Assembly (NCBI RefSeq): GCF_002831645.1
Contig: NZ_CP025117.1
Coordinates: 3,239,001 to 3,303,000, forward strand
Source of the DNA: Olleya sp. Bg11-27
GTDB taxonomy: Bacteria; Bacteroidota; Bacteroidia; Flavobacteriales; Flavobacteriaceae
Direction: 5' to 3'
DNA length: 64,000 nt
Positions 28,140 through 36,572 of this stretch are shown in pieces. The first letter of the stretch is position 1; every line of letters begins with the position of its first letter. The notes beneath the pieces are model-generated. The model searched no databases. It was given only the letters and a program-made list of their open reading frames with translations, and was not told the origin of the DNA. A program made the position numbers and the translations under genes.

Positions 28140-29642
28140 ATGAAATTATTTAAACCACGTTTTATTCAGGTATGTATTCTAAGTCTTGCTTTTGGCTTTT
28201 TAGGATGTGAAGGCGAAGATGGACTTGACGGAACAAACGGTATAGACGGTCAAGACGGTCAAGATTACACGCCACCAGAAGGGTTATTTACTAACAAATC
28301 TGCATTAGATCCGTTAGTAAACATTAGCAGTAACTTTAGTAATGTAAATGCTTACTCTTTAATAAGCTCAACAGATTATCTACCAAACGGATTCCGTTTA
28401 GTTGGCGCACAGGATGGTGCGGGTTTACTAAAAGACGGTAACGAATATATTTATATCGTTAATGCAGAAGACGATTATAGTGTCTCGAGAATTAGATTTG
28501 ACGAAAACATGACGCCTATTAAAGGAGAATGGTTATTAAACGCTGGAGTTGCAGACTTTGCAAGACAATGTTCTGGTACCATGTGGGAAGCTGCTATACA
28601 TGGTGGTGCTCAAGATTTCTTTTTATCTGCTTCAGAAAGTATTGCATACGATGTTAAAGCAATCGATCCTTGGATAGAAACACCTACACCTACTGCCGAT
28701 TTTGGTTTGGATGCTTTAGGTGAATTCTCATGGGAAAACGCAGTACCATTACCTCAAAATTCATTTGCAGGTAAAACAGTTATTATTGGTGGAGATGACG
28801 ATTCTAGTGGATCTGAAGGTCAAGTCATCATGTACTTATCAGAAAATGGTGATGCAGATTTAACTAATGGTAAAATATATGTTTTGCGTTTAAAAGAAAT
28901 TTCTGATGGTGCTAATGGTGTACAAGCTGTCACTACAAATACTGTTTATAACGAAAGTAGTTTGGACTTTGGAGCGACGTACGATGTTGAATTTGTCGAA
29001 ATTGAAAATGGGGCATCAATGACTAAAACAGAAATGGAAACAGCTTGTACTGGTGTATTTGCCTCTCAATTTATGCGTGTTGAAGATGTCGATTATCAAA
29101 AAGGAAGCGATGACAATGGAAGAAATGTCTATTTTGCAGTAACGGGAAGAGGTCCTGGCGCAGGGACTTATAATGATTGGGGAACCGTTTATAAACTAAA
29201 CTTAGATCCTACTAATCCTTTACAAGGACAGTTAACTCAAGTGGTTAGCGGTAATACCGACACTAATAATCAAGACGGAAACTTATCTAGCTTACAAAGT
29301 CCTGATAACATCTGTGTGACAGAAAACTATATTTATATCCAAGAAGATCCTAACTCATTTTCTAGAGGACATGCTGCAAGAATCTACCAAACAGATTTAA
29401 ACGGAAACAATCCAACTGCCGTTTTAGATTTAAAAATAGAAAGCAACTTATCCCCTACTGGAAGTACGTCTTTATCAGGAGAATTTGGAGCATTAATTGA
29501 CATTTCTGACAAAGTTGGTGTGCCAGACACCTTTATCCTAAACTTGCAACCACACTACTGGCAAAGCGACGAATTTATTTCTACAAACTTACCACACAAC
29601 CAAGGTGGGCAAATCGTTTTATTACAAGGATTACCTAGATAA
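28140..29642 (+). CDS. Lipoprotein with collagen-like segment and PhoX/DUF839-like propeller
   Basis: 500 residues. Lipobox cysteine Cys23 (FGFLGC) is followed by a short Gly-X-Y repeat (GEDGLDGTNGIDGQDGQD). The body is beta-rich and contains SLQSPDNICVTENYIYIQED, which resembles the SPDNI segment of PhoX/DUF839 proteins, and CSGTMWEAAIHGG earlier. Calcium-dependent phosphatase activity is possible but the PhoX metal site was not verified residue by residue, so a generic propeller lipoprotein is the safer reading. The next gene encodes a di-haem peroxidase lipoprotein, and a terminator lies between the two. Confidence 0.65.
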   Translation: MKLFKPRFIQVCILSLAFGFLGCEGEDGLDGTNGIDGQDGQDYTPPEGLFTNKSALDPLVNISSNFSNVNAYSLISSTDYLPNGFRLVGAQDGAGLLKDGNEYIYIVNAEDDYSVSRIRFDENMTPIKGEWLLNAGVADFARQCSGTMWEAAIHGGAQDFFLSASESIAYDVKAIDPWIETPTPTADFGLDALGEFSWENAVPLPQNSFAGKTVIIGGDDDSSGSEGQVIMYLSENGDADLTNGKIYVLRLKEISDGANGVQAVTTNTVYNESSLDFGATYDVEFVEIENGASMTKTEMETACTGVFASQFMRVEDVDYQKGSDDNGRNVYFAVTGRGPGAGTYNDWGTVYKLNLDPTNPLQGQLTQVVSGNTDTNNQDGNLSSLQSPDNICVTENYIYIQEDPNSFSRGHAARIYQTDLNGNNPTAVLDLKIESNLSPTGSTSLSGEFGALIDISDKVGVPDTFILNLQPHYWQSDEFISTNLPHNQGGQIVLLQGLPR

Positions 29643-29664
29643 GACTTCGTCTTTTATTATTAAT

Positions 29665-29702
29665 AATGAATCTCCGTTTTATAATGGAGATTCATTTTGT
29701 TT
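29665..29702 (+). terminator. Terminator after the PhoX-like gene
   Basis: Arms AATGAATCTCC (29665-29675) and GGAGATTCATT (29686-29696) pair perfectly and are followed by TTTTGTTTATT. A smaller AAGAC/GTCTT hairpin precedes it. The hairpin lies upstream of the peroxidase ATG and shows that a longer 5' extension of that frame is not coding. Confidence 0.82.
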
Positions 29703-29716
29703 ATTACAATCTTAAC

Positions 29717-31525
29717 ATGAAATCATACCATTCGTTTATAATTATTCTTACCTTATTATTAAGTCTTTCTGCTTGTAAAACTGATAAAACAGAAACCATA
29801 GACGTCATCCATTGGGACGTTGCTCAAAATTATTATATCGATAATTTAGATATCGCTTCTAAGTATTTAGATAGTTTAAAAACCGAAGGTCTTACTGGTA
29901 AAAACACCAAGTATTATTTTAAACTAGCCCGCGAAGCTTTTAAAAAAGCAGAACCCTTTGCTTCCTATTTAAATCCTGAAGTTGGACATAGAGCTAATGG
30001 TCCTGCTCTTCCTGTTTATAAAGAAGACACTGGCAAAATATTAAAACCAATAGGTCTTCAAAAAATTGAAGAAAGTATTTATGAGCAAGAAACTTCTATT
30101 ATTGATTTCGAGCAAGAAATTTATGTTACCAAAGGACTCTTTTCAATATTAAAAGGAAACATGGAGAAAAGAATGCTCACCCCACAACGTTTTTTTATTG
30201 CAACGCATCAACAATTATTACGCATTGTAAGCTTGGGGATTTCTGGTTTTGACACACCTGTTAGCCATTTAGGACTTTCGGAAAGCGCAGTATCTTTAAA
30301 TAGCTTAAAAATTATTTATGAAAATACAATTCAATCTTTAATCATAAAAAAAGATTCGACTTTGGATAAAGACTTTAAAGACAATATCACTAAAGCCATT
30401 CAGTTTACAAAAAGCAATACCGATTTTGATACGTTTGATCGGTTTGCATTTACTAGAGATTATCTTAATCCTATAACACGTAATTGGGTGTCTATTAGAA
30501 AAACAGCTGCTATTTGGGAACCGACTAATACCGAGCCTTTTAATTTTGAAGCACCAACTTTTTTTGAAAGCAATAGCTTCAACTTAAACTATTTTACACC
30601 TACTACCAATAGAAATCCTAGTGATAAACAAATTGCTTTAGGCGAAAAATTATTTTTTGACACACAACTTTCAGCCAATAACAGTATGGCTTGTGTCACC
30701 TGCCATAGTCCTGCTTTAGGTTATGCTGACGCTATGATTCTTAACTTAGATAATAATGGTAATAAATTACAGCGCAATACACCAACCTTAATAAATAGCG
30801 CCTTTCAAAAAAGCTTTTTTTGGGATGGGCGGTCAGAAACCATGATCGAGCAAATCTCATCTGTATTTTTAAATGACAAGGAGTTTAATACTAATGTTCA
30901 CACATTTTCTGAAGCGATTTTACAAGACACAACTTATGTAAAATTATTCAAAGAAGCGTATGGACAAGTGCCAAAAAATAATGCTAATGTTATCAAAGCG
31001 TTATCCTCTTACATTTCTACATTAAACGGTTTTGATTCTAAATTTGATAGAAACATCAGAGGAGAAATCGATACTTACACAGAAGAGGAAACACTAGGTT
31101 ATAATTTATTTATGGGAAAAGCACTATGCGCCACATGCCATTTTATGCCATTAACAAACGGAACAGTCCCTCCTTTTTATAACGACACTGAAAAAGAAGT
31201 CATTGGTGTTCCAAAAAATGCCGATAATAAAGAGAATGATACTGATTTAGGGTTTTACTTTAAATATAAAGAAGACTTACATAAAGGCATGTTTAAAACA
31301 CCAACGTTAAGAAATATAGACATTACCGGCCCCTATATGCATAACGGTGTTTATCAAACTTTAGAAGAAGTTCTTAATTTTTACAACCTTGGAGGTGGCG
31401 GTGGTTTAGGTTTCGATTTAGAACACCAAACCCTTCCTTTTGATAATTTAGACCTTACAGAACCCGAGCAACAAGCCATTATCGCCTACATGAAAACACT
31501 AACAGATAATCCCGAAGTGTATTAA
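29717..31525 (+). CDS. Di-haem cytochrome c peroxidase (MauG/CcpA type) lipoprotein with long N-terminal domain
   Basis: 602 residues from the ATG at 29717, chosen because it opens a signal with lipobox cysteine Cys20 (LSLSAC); the frame also extends to 29666 but through a terminator. Two c-type haem sites are visible: C326-V-T-C-H330 and C471-A-T-C-H475, with the di-haem peroxidase core from about 295 to the end (GEKLFFDTQLSANNSMACV, GPYMHNGVYQTLEEV). Ordinary enzymes are about 330-350 residues; the extra 270 N-terminal residues are alpha-helical and contain GHRANGP, faintly reminiscent of imelysin-like iron proteins. It reduces peroxide or performs MauG-like oxidation in the periplasm. Confidence 0.85.
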   Translation: MKSYHSFIIILTLLLSLSACKTDKTETIDVIHWDVAQNYYIDNLDIASKYLDSLKTEGLTGKNTKYYFKLAREAFKKAEPFASYLNPEVGHRANGPALPVYKEDTGKILKPIGLQKIEESIYEQETSIIDFEQEIYVTKGLFSILKGNMEKRMLTPQRFFIATHQQLLRIVSLGISGFDTPVSHLGLSESAVSLNSLKIIYENTIQSLIIKKDSTLDKDFKDNITKAIQFTKSNTDFDTFDRFAFTRDYLNPITRNWVSIRKTAAIWEPTNTEPFNFEAPTFFESNSFNLNYFTPTTNRNPSDKQIALGEKLFFDTQLSANNSMACVTCHSPALGYADAMILNLDNNGNKLQRNTPTLINSAFQKSFFWDGRSETMIEQISSVFLNDKEFNTNVHTFSEAILQDTTYVKLFKEAYGQVPKNNANVIKALSSYISTLNGFDSKFDRNIRGEIDTYTEEETLGYNLFMGKALCATCHFMPLTNGTVPPFYNDTEKEVIGVPKNADNKENDTDLGFYFKYKEDLHKGMFKTPTLRNIDITGPYMHNGVYQTLEEVLNFYNLGGGGGLGFDLEHQTLPFDNLDLTEPEQQAIIAYMKTLTDNPEVY

Positions 31526-31630
31526 AACGTAGATTACCTTCAATGCTATTGAAAAATAAATCATCTCACAAATAACCTCTTTTAAATAAAATCAAAATAC
31601 GTTTGGCTTATTAAATTATATTATTTTATA

Positions 31631-31638
31631 TAACTTAG
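31631..31638 (+). promoter_or_regulatory. -7-like box TAACTTAG, 4 nt before the cNMP/CBS gene ATG
   Basis: TAACTTAG then TACT then ATG. It is the same octamer and spacing as before prsW (5686-5693), which makes chance less likely. A leaderless transcript is predicted. Confidence 0.42.
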
Positions 31639-31642
31639 TACT

Positions 31643-33544
31643 ATGAAAAACACCATTGCCGAACGTATTTTAGATTTTCTTAAAGGCTTCCCTCCTTTTA
31701 ATGCTTTAAACCATGAGCAATTATTTGCTATTGCGTCAGAAGTCAAAGTGTTATACCTAGAAAAAGATACGTTTCTGTTTAAACAGAACGAAGATTTACA
31801 CGACTCCTTTTACGTGGTAAAAGATGGTGCAATTGGTGTTTTTAGGGGAGACAAATTGGTAGACGAATGTGATGAAGGTGATATTTTTGGGCTAAGAGCA
31901 CTTATCCGTAAAGATCATTATTTGTTAGATGCAAAAGCCATTGAAGAGAGTATTGTATACAGTATATCTTCAAAATTATTGGAGGATATTATAATTAATA
32001 ATAAAAAGGCCAATCAGTTTATAATTGCAAGTTTTGCAACTAATACCCGTAATCCGTATAGTAATGAGGACAAAGGGACTTTATTTGCTAATGTTGCCAT
32101 TTTAAAACCAGAAGCCTCTACTTTTACAGAAGTACAATCGGTTAACTACTCTAAAAACCCCATCGTTTGTGGTATTAATACAAGTATAAAAGAGGCCTCA
32201 TTAATTATGAGCCAAAATAAAGTAGGTTCCATAATTATTACAGAAAACAAACTACCAATTGGAATTATAACGGATAAAGATCTGCGTAATAAAGTCGCTA
32301 CGGGTTTACATCCCATCTCGGAACAAGTGGAAACTATAATGTCTAAACCAGTGATGACGTTTCCTGAAAATATATCTGTTGCAGAAGCACAAATTGCAAT
32401 GCTAACAAACGATATTTCTCACTTATGTATTACTACGGATGGCACATCAAACTCGGACCTTATTGGCATCTTATCAGAACACGATATAATTGTTATCCAC
32501 GGTAACAATCCTTCCGTTTTAATTAAAGAAATTAAACGTGCGACCTCTGCAGAATCCTTAAAATACATCAGAGAAAAGGCGCAAGACTTACTTAAAGGCT
32601 ATCTTAAACAAAGTATGCCAATTAGTTTTGTTTCAAAGATTATATCTGCTATTAATGACGCCATTACCAAACGTGTTATTCATTTGTCTATTGCAGAGTT
32701 TGATAAAGCACCGCCTGTATCTTTTGCATGGTTAGCGATTGGTAGTCAAGGTCGAAAAGAGCAACTATTATTTACAGATCAAGACAATGCGTTGGTGTAT
32801 GAAGATATTATTGAAGAAAGTAAAACCAAAGCCTATTTTTTAAAATTAGCCAAATCCGTTAACGATAAATTAGCCATTGTTGGTTTTGAATTATGTCCTG
32901 CAAATATGATGGCTAGCAATCCAAAATGGTGCTTATCCGTATCTGATTGGAAATCTCAATTTACCAATTGGATTACACATCCTGACGAAGACAAAATGAT
33001 GTTATGTAATATCTTTTTTGACTATGATATTGTTTACGGAAACCCTAATTTGGTTAGTCAAATGTCTGACAGTATTTTTCAAGCGATTGATAATTATAGT
33101 ATTTTCTTGAATTTTATGGGTCGAAATGTTTTAAAAAACCCGCCACCTTTAAGTTTCTTCCGAAATTTTCTAGTCGAAGACTCCGGAGAACATAAAGATC
33201 AGTTTGATATTAAACTTCGTGCCATTATGCCGCTTGTAGATGCTGCCCGTGTGTTAATCCTTTCTCATAATGTCAAAGAATTTAATAGCACCATTGCACG
33301 CTATCAAAAACTTGTCGAGCTAGAACCTCAAAACAAAGGTTTATACGAGTCTTGTATCTATGCTTTCAGAATTCTTTTACGTTTTAGAACCAAGCAAGGC
33401 TTAAAAAACAAAGACTCTGGACGCTACATAGATGTAAAAAACTTAAGTAAATCCAATAAACTAAAACTTAAAGGTTGTTTTAAACCTATCAAAGACATCC
33501 AAGAGCTATTAAGTACACGTTACAAACTCTCTCAAATGTTATAA
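31643..33544 (+). CDS. cNMP-binding/CBS/DUF294 nucleotidyltransferase-like signalling protein
   Basis: 633 residues with three modules: a cyclic-nucleotide-binding-like domain (about 15-130; FKQNEDLHDSFYVVKDGAIGVF), a CBS pair (about 170-295; GIITDKDLRNKVATGLHPI), and the DUF294 nucleotidyltransferase-like plus C-terminal domains (about 330-633; WLAIGSQGRKEQLLFTDQDNAL with the GSxxRxE/DxD motif). Family knowledge: this architecture occurs with acetate uptake and acetyl-CoA synthetase genes in Proteobacteria, together with an exonuclease-like partner. That partner follows here with a TAATG overlap, and acs/actP-type genes lie 13-25 kb away in the window. A role in controlling acetate metabolism is inference. 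Confidence 0.85.
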   Translation: MKNTIAERILDFLKGFPPFNALNHEQLFAIASEVKVLYLEKDTFLFKQNEDLHDSFYVVKDGAIGVFRGDKLVDECDEGDIFGLRALIRKDHYLLDAKAIEESIVYSISSKLLEDIIINNKKANQFIIASFATNTRNPYSNEDKGTLFANVAILKPEASTFTEVQSVNYSKNPIVCGINTSIKEASLIMSQNKVGSIIITENKLPIGIITDKDLRNKVATGLHPISEQVETIMSKPVMTFPENISVAEAQIAMLTNDISHLCITTDGTSNSDLIGILSEHDIIVIHGNNPSVLIKEIKRATSAESLKYIREKAQDLLKGYLKQSMPISFVSKIISAINDAITKRVIHLSIAEFDKAPPVSFAWLAIGSQGRKEQLLFTDQDNALVYEDIIEESKTKAYFLKLAKSVNDKLAIVGFELCPANMMASNPKWCLSVSDWKSQFTNWITHPDEDKMMLCNIFFDYDIVYGNPNLVSQMSDSIFQAIDNYSIFLNFMGRNVLKNPPPLSFFRNFLVEDSGEHKDQFDIKLRAIMPLVDAARVLILSHNVKEFNSTIARYQKLVELEPQNKGLYESCIYAFRILLRFRTKQGLKNKDSGRYIDVKNLSKSNKLKLKGCFKPIKDIQELLSTRYKLSQML

Positions 33545-34188
33545 TGGGCTGGTTTAAGCGTAAAATACATCCCGAATTTCATAACGCTTACGCGGAAACC
33601 TTTAAGTACAATTCCACCCCGTTAGAAACTACTCGATTTGTAGTGTTCGACACAGAAACTACGGGATTAAATACAAAAACAGATAAGATACTGTCTATTG
33701 GCTGCGTTGCAATTACAGACGGAATTATAGATGTCGCAGATAGTTTTGAACGTTATCTTATACAAAGCCAGTTTAATGTCGACACTGTCAAAATACATGG
33801 GATTTTAAAAAGCGGAACCATTATCAAGATAGAACAACGTGAGGCTATCATTCAATTTTTGGACTATATAAAAAATGCGGTAATAGTAGCACATCACGCT
33901 GCTTTTGATGTAGCAATGATCAACCAAGCATTAAAACAAATGGACTTACCTAAGTTAAAAAACAAGGTTATTGATACAGGGCAACTCTACAAAAAAACAA
34001 AATACGTCAAAAATCAAAAACACTATAGCTTAGACACACTATGCAACACATTTAATATTGTCATGCACGATCGTCACACTGCTTCTGGAGATGCGTATTT
34101 AACTGCTTTACTGTTTTTAAAACTATCTGCATTGCTCAAAGCTAAAAAAAATAGAGCATTGAAATTACGAGATTTTTTAAATTATTAA
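33544..34188 (+). CDS. 3'-5' exonuclease, DNA polymerase III epsilon-like (DEDDh)
   Basis: 214 residues. Exonuclease motifs: ExoI VFDTETTGLN (D/E pair), ExoII VAHHAAFDVAMI, and ExoIII HDRHTASGDAY (His and Asp of DEDDh). It lacks the polymerase-binding tail of true DnaQ. The start codon overlaps the stop of the upstream CBS/DUF294 gene by one base, so the two products are made together. The same pair is found in acetate loci of other bacteria; what the exonuclease contributes is not known to me. Confidence 0.88.
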   Translation: MGWFKRKIHPEFHNAYAETFKYNSTPLETTRFVVFDTETTGLNTKTDKILSIGCVAITDGIIDVADSFERYLIQSQFNVDTVKIHGILKSGTIIKIEQREAIIQFLDYIKNAVIVAHHAAFDVAMINQALKQMDLPKLKNKVIDTGQLYKKTKYVKNQKHYSLDTLCNTFNIVMHDRHTASGDAYLTALLFLKLSALLKAKKNRALKLRDFLNY

Positions 34189-34218
34189 CGCCTCCCTTCC
34201 AATGATAACATCTTCTGG

Positions 34219-34965
34219 TTATTTTTTACCTCGTTTGATACGCACATAAATCAATTTTGTTCGCCCTTTAGAAGCTTCACGTCTCTCGATTTCAAACGTA
34301 GAAATAGACTTTATTAAAGGGGTTAACTTTTGGAAACCATAATTTCTAGAATCAAAATTAGGTTGTTTCTTTTGTAATAAACTTCCAACATCACCTAAAA
34401 AGGCCCAACCATCATCATCTGAAACATCATCTATAGTTGATGTGATAAACTTAATTTCTTTTGTAGTAATGGTATCGTAGTTGTTTTTAGTGCCAGAAGA
34501 TTTAGTTGTAGTTTCCGAGGTATTCTCTTCTGCAACATTTTTAAGAATTTCGATATAAATAAACTTATCACAGGCCACTATAAAAGGGTTTGGAGTCTTC
34601 TTTTCACCAATACCATACACTTTCATGCCTGCTTCACGTAAACGCGTAGCAAGACGCGTAAAATCGCTGTCACTAGAAACCAAGCAGAAGCCATCTACTT
34701 TTTCTGAATATAAAATATCCATAGCATCAATAATCATGGCAGAATCCGTAGCATTTTTACCTGTTGTATACCCGTATTGTTGTATTGGCGTAATAGCATT
34801 TTCTAACAACAAACTTTTCCATTTGTTCAGGTTTGGCTTGGTCCAATCTCCATAAATACGCTTTATAGTTGGGTTACCATATTTAGCAATTTCCTCCATC
34901 ATCTCTTTTACATAAGCAGATGGTATATTATCTCCATCAATAAGTACTGCTAATTTTATATCCAT
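34219..34965 (-). CDS. NYN-domain (LabA/DUF88) protein with OST-HTH/LOTUS C-terminus
   Basis: 248 residues. Residues 1-140 form a NYN PIN-like nuclease domain with the acidic residues in VLIDGDNIPSAY, KNATDSAMIIDAMDILY and LVSSDSDFTRLATRLREAG. Residues about 165-245 look like an OST-HTH/LOTUS winged helix (SSTIDDVSDDDGWAFLGDVG). Family knowledge: such proteins are thought to bind and cut RNA. It converges with the exonuclease gene with a 30-bp gap. A TAAATTTG box lies 19 nt upstream of the ATG. Confidence 0.87.
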   Translation of the reverse strand: MDIKLAVLIDGDNIPSAYVKEMMEEIAKYGNPTIKRIYGDWTKPNLNKWKSLLLENAITPIQQYGYTTGKNATDSAMIIDAMDILYSEKVDGFCLVSSDSDFTRLATRLREAGMKVYGIGEKKTPNPFIVACDKFIYIEILKNVAEENTSETTTKSSGTKNNYDTITTKEIKFITSTIDDVSDDDGWAFLGDVGSLLQKKQPNFDSRNYGFQKLTPLIKSISTFEIERREASKGRTKLIYVRIKRGKK

Positions 34966-34984
34966 AATTTTTAAACGTTTTTTA

Positions 34985-34992
34985 CAAATTTA
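34985..34992 (-). promoter_or_regulatory. -7 box TAAATTTG upstream of the NYN gene
   Basis: A perfect TAnnTTTG match on the minus strand, 19 nt before the start codon at 34965. Confidence 0.45.
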
Positions 34993-35025
34993 TTATTGAT
35001 AACACTAAAGATAAAAGCTTTAAAA

Positions 35026-35057
35026 CAAAAAACCACCCTAAATAGAGTGGTTTTTAT
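35026..35057 (-). terminator. Terminator after the 34-residue basic protein gene
   Basis: Hairpin with arms AAAACCAC and GTGGTTTT; on the minus strand it is followed by a T run. It lies 19 bp after the stop of the small gene at 35076. Confidence 0.75.
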
Positions 35058-35075
35058 TAAACTATAGGTAACTCG

Positions 35076-35180
35076 TTATTTACGAGCTGCTTTTTTAGCT
35101 AATTTGGCAGCTTTTTTCTCTTTTGGTGATAATGCTGCTTCCTTTTTTACGTTCTTTTTTGAATCTTGTGATTTAGCCAT
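35076..35180 (-). CDS. Small lysine/alanine-rich basic protein, 34 residues
   Basis: The frame reads from ATG at 35180 to TAA at 35076 and gives a peptide starting MAKSQDSKKNVKKEAALSPK and ending KLAKKAARK. It has 14 lysine/arginine residues among 34, with an AKxAKKAA pattern like a nucleic-acid-binding or ribosome-associated tail. Support for coding: it sits alone between a terminator and an upstream TATATTTA element, and I recall similar MAKSQDSKK-type short proteins in Flavobacteriaceae, although I could not check that. Function unknown. Confidence 0.65.
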   Translation of the reverse strand: MAKSQDSKKNVKKEAALSPKEKKAAKLAKKAARK

Positions 35181-35311
35181 GACTTTATGTTTTAAGATTA
35201 ATTACCTTCAATTTTATTTTATAAATATAGTCTTTTTTTAATAGGCAACACTTTTAGATACGTCTTGGTTTTTACTCTACACGTTGTAAAAGCACGCCTT
35301 CAGTCCTATTT

Positions 35312-35665
35312 TCAATGTTGATAACATCTTTGATTAGCTTTTTTAGTTTTACGTTTACAACGTTTTCCTGTTTTTGTTTTACCTATACATTGTAAAGCTG
35401 TAGTACTTTTTACTGTACTAGTTTGTTTTTTATTTGATATTGCATTCACTGATGTTGTTCCCTTTCCTGGCTTACAAACGGAACAAGCAGAAAAACCAAG
35501 TGCTAAAGCTTTTTCTAAGGTGTATTCCTTTTTAGAATATTTTAAATACCTACAATTAGATTTATGATACTTCTCTCCTGTTTTAGTGGTGTAAACTGTT
35601 TGACTTACAGCACTATTTACAAAAGAAAAGGTTAAAATTAGTAATAGTGTTTTTAAGAGCTTCAT
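35312..35665 (-). CDS. Small secreted protein with two cysteine/histidine metal-site candidates
   Basis: 117 residues with a signal peptide (cleavage near SAVSQ|T). Residues 25-65 contain YHKSNCRYLKYS and SACSVCKPGKG, resembling the zinc site of Ada-like metal-binding domains. The C-terminus, CIGKTKTGKRCKRKTKKANQ then RCYQH, matches the pattern of the small DUF5763-like zinc-binding tail (C-x8-C-x9-C-x2-H). It lies 19 bp downstream of the secreted nuclease gene on the same strand, and is often found, in my recollection, next to or fused to such nucleases. Likely periplasmic; the function is unknown. Confidence 0.7.
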   Translation of the reverse strand: MKLLKTLLLILTFSFVNSAVSQTVYTTKTGEKYHKSNCRYLKYSKKEYTLEKALALGFSACSVCKPGKGTTSVNAISNKKQTSTVKSTTALQCIGKTKTGKRCKRKTKKANQRCYQH

Positions 35666-35684
35666 TTTAAACTTGGTTTTATTT

Positions 35685-36215
35685 TTAGTCCTTATTTTTA
35701 TTTAGTTTTTTTAATCTAGATGCTTCTTTTTTATTAGCTCTCCATTGCCATGGCGAAATAGCATTTAGCTCTTGCCATAAGCCCAACCTGTTTTTTTTAG
35801 CACTATCCTCTAAACTTTGCAAGAGAGTATCCTTAGAATATTTTACATAATGCCATGCCAATCCGTTTTTAACCAATTGATGATTAAGATTTATAGAATC
35901 TCCATAAAACACATTAGCTATTAAACGTCTATATCTATCTTTTTTTAATATTTGAACGGTAACATTTTTATTAAAAATGGCTTGCGAAACAAAGCGCTTA
36001 GCATTTGTAGAAAAAGGTTGCTTTTTTTCTGGGCAATCTATGTTTGCTAATCTTATTTTTACAGTTGTAGTGTCTTTGGTCAAAAGCTTAAATGTGTCTC
36101 CATCCATAATACCTATTACTTTACCTGTTAGTATTGTTGGTTTAACTTTACTATTCAGAGTAAATGAACATAATAAAATGATAAGCAATAATGAGGATAG
36201 CCAGAGTTTAGACAT
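35685..36215 (-). CDS. Secreted thermonuclease (staphylococcal nuclease family)
   Basis: 176 residues with an N-terminal signal/anchor (LWLSSLLLIILLCSFTLNS). The SNase fold motifs are complete: GIMDGDTFKLL, KIRLANIDCPEKKQPF with the catalytic Arg and Glu, and RYRRLIANVFYG with the second Arg. Length and motifs fit an active calcium-dependent nuclease in the periplasm or outside the cell. It forms an operon with the small cysteine-rich secreted protein 19 bp downstream. Confidence 0.9.
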   Translation of the reverse strand: MSKLWLSSLLLIILLCSFTLNSKVKPTILTGKVIGIMDGDTFKLLTKDTTTVKIRLANIDCPEKKQPFSTNAKRFVSQAIFNKNVTVQILKKDRYRRLIANVFYGDSINLNHQLVKNGLAWHYVKYSKDTLLQSLEDSAKKNRLGLWQELNAISPWQWRANKKEASRLKKLNKNKD

Positions 36216-36287
36216 CAGTTATATAATTTGGTTTAACATAATATAATTTTACGAATTACATATTACTAACTCCAAAAATAAACCCTT

Positions 36288-36320
36288 TAAAAAACAAAAC
36301 CTTACGGTTTTCCGTAAGGC
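36288..36320 (-). terminator. Distal terminator hairpin with ACGGTTTTCCGT core
   Basis: CCTTACGG / CCGTAAGG arms around a four-base loop; on the minus strand followed by TTTTGTTTTTT. The same TTACGGTTTTCCGTAA core recurs at 36541-36558, nearer to the regulator gene. The rest of the gap 36247-36572 shows nothing that I can name. Confidence 0.7.
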
Positions 36321-36540
36321 ATGTAAATTGAGTAGAAAAACTAAATGATTTGCTATTATTAATTCTAGAACTCAACTTTAGGGTGAAAAAAATATATTAT
36401 AATCTTGACATATAAAAACCAAATTTATTTTAAAAACTGTTCTCAAAAAAAGAGGCAACCATTGCTGGCTACCTCTAATTCCCTTTATAATAAACTAGTA
36501 ACTAATAACATGCAATTTTAAGCAATTCATTACTTTCTAT

Positions 36541-36558
36541 TTTACGGTTTTCCGTAAA
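36541..36558 (-). terminator. Proximal hairpin after the response regulator gene (same core)
   Basis: TTTACGGTTTTCCGTAAA is a perfect inverted repeat 14 bp after the stop codon of the regulator at 36573. The T run after it is weak, which may explain the second copy of the hairpin 240 bp further on. Confidence 0.6.
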
Positions 36559-36572
36559 AAGAGTGTTTTATT

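Noticed and set aside
29666-29716. Upstream start for the peroxidase
   Set aside because: It runs through a terminator hairpin and would bury the lipoprotein signal; the ATG at 29717 gives a proper lipobox signal.
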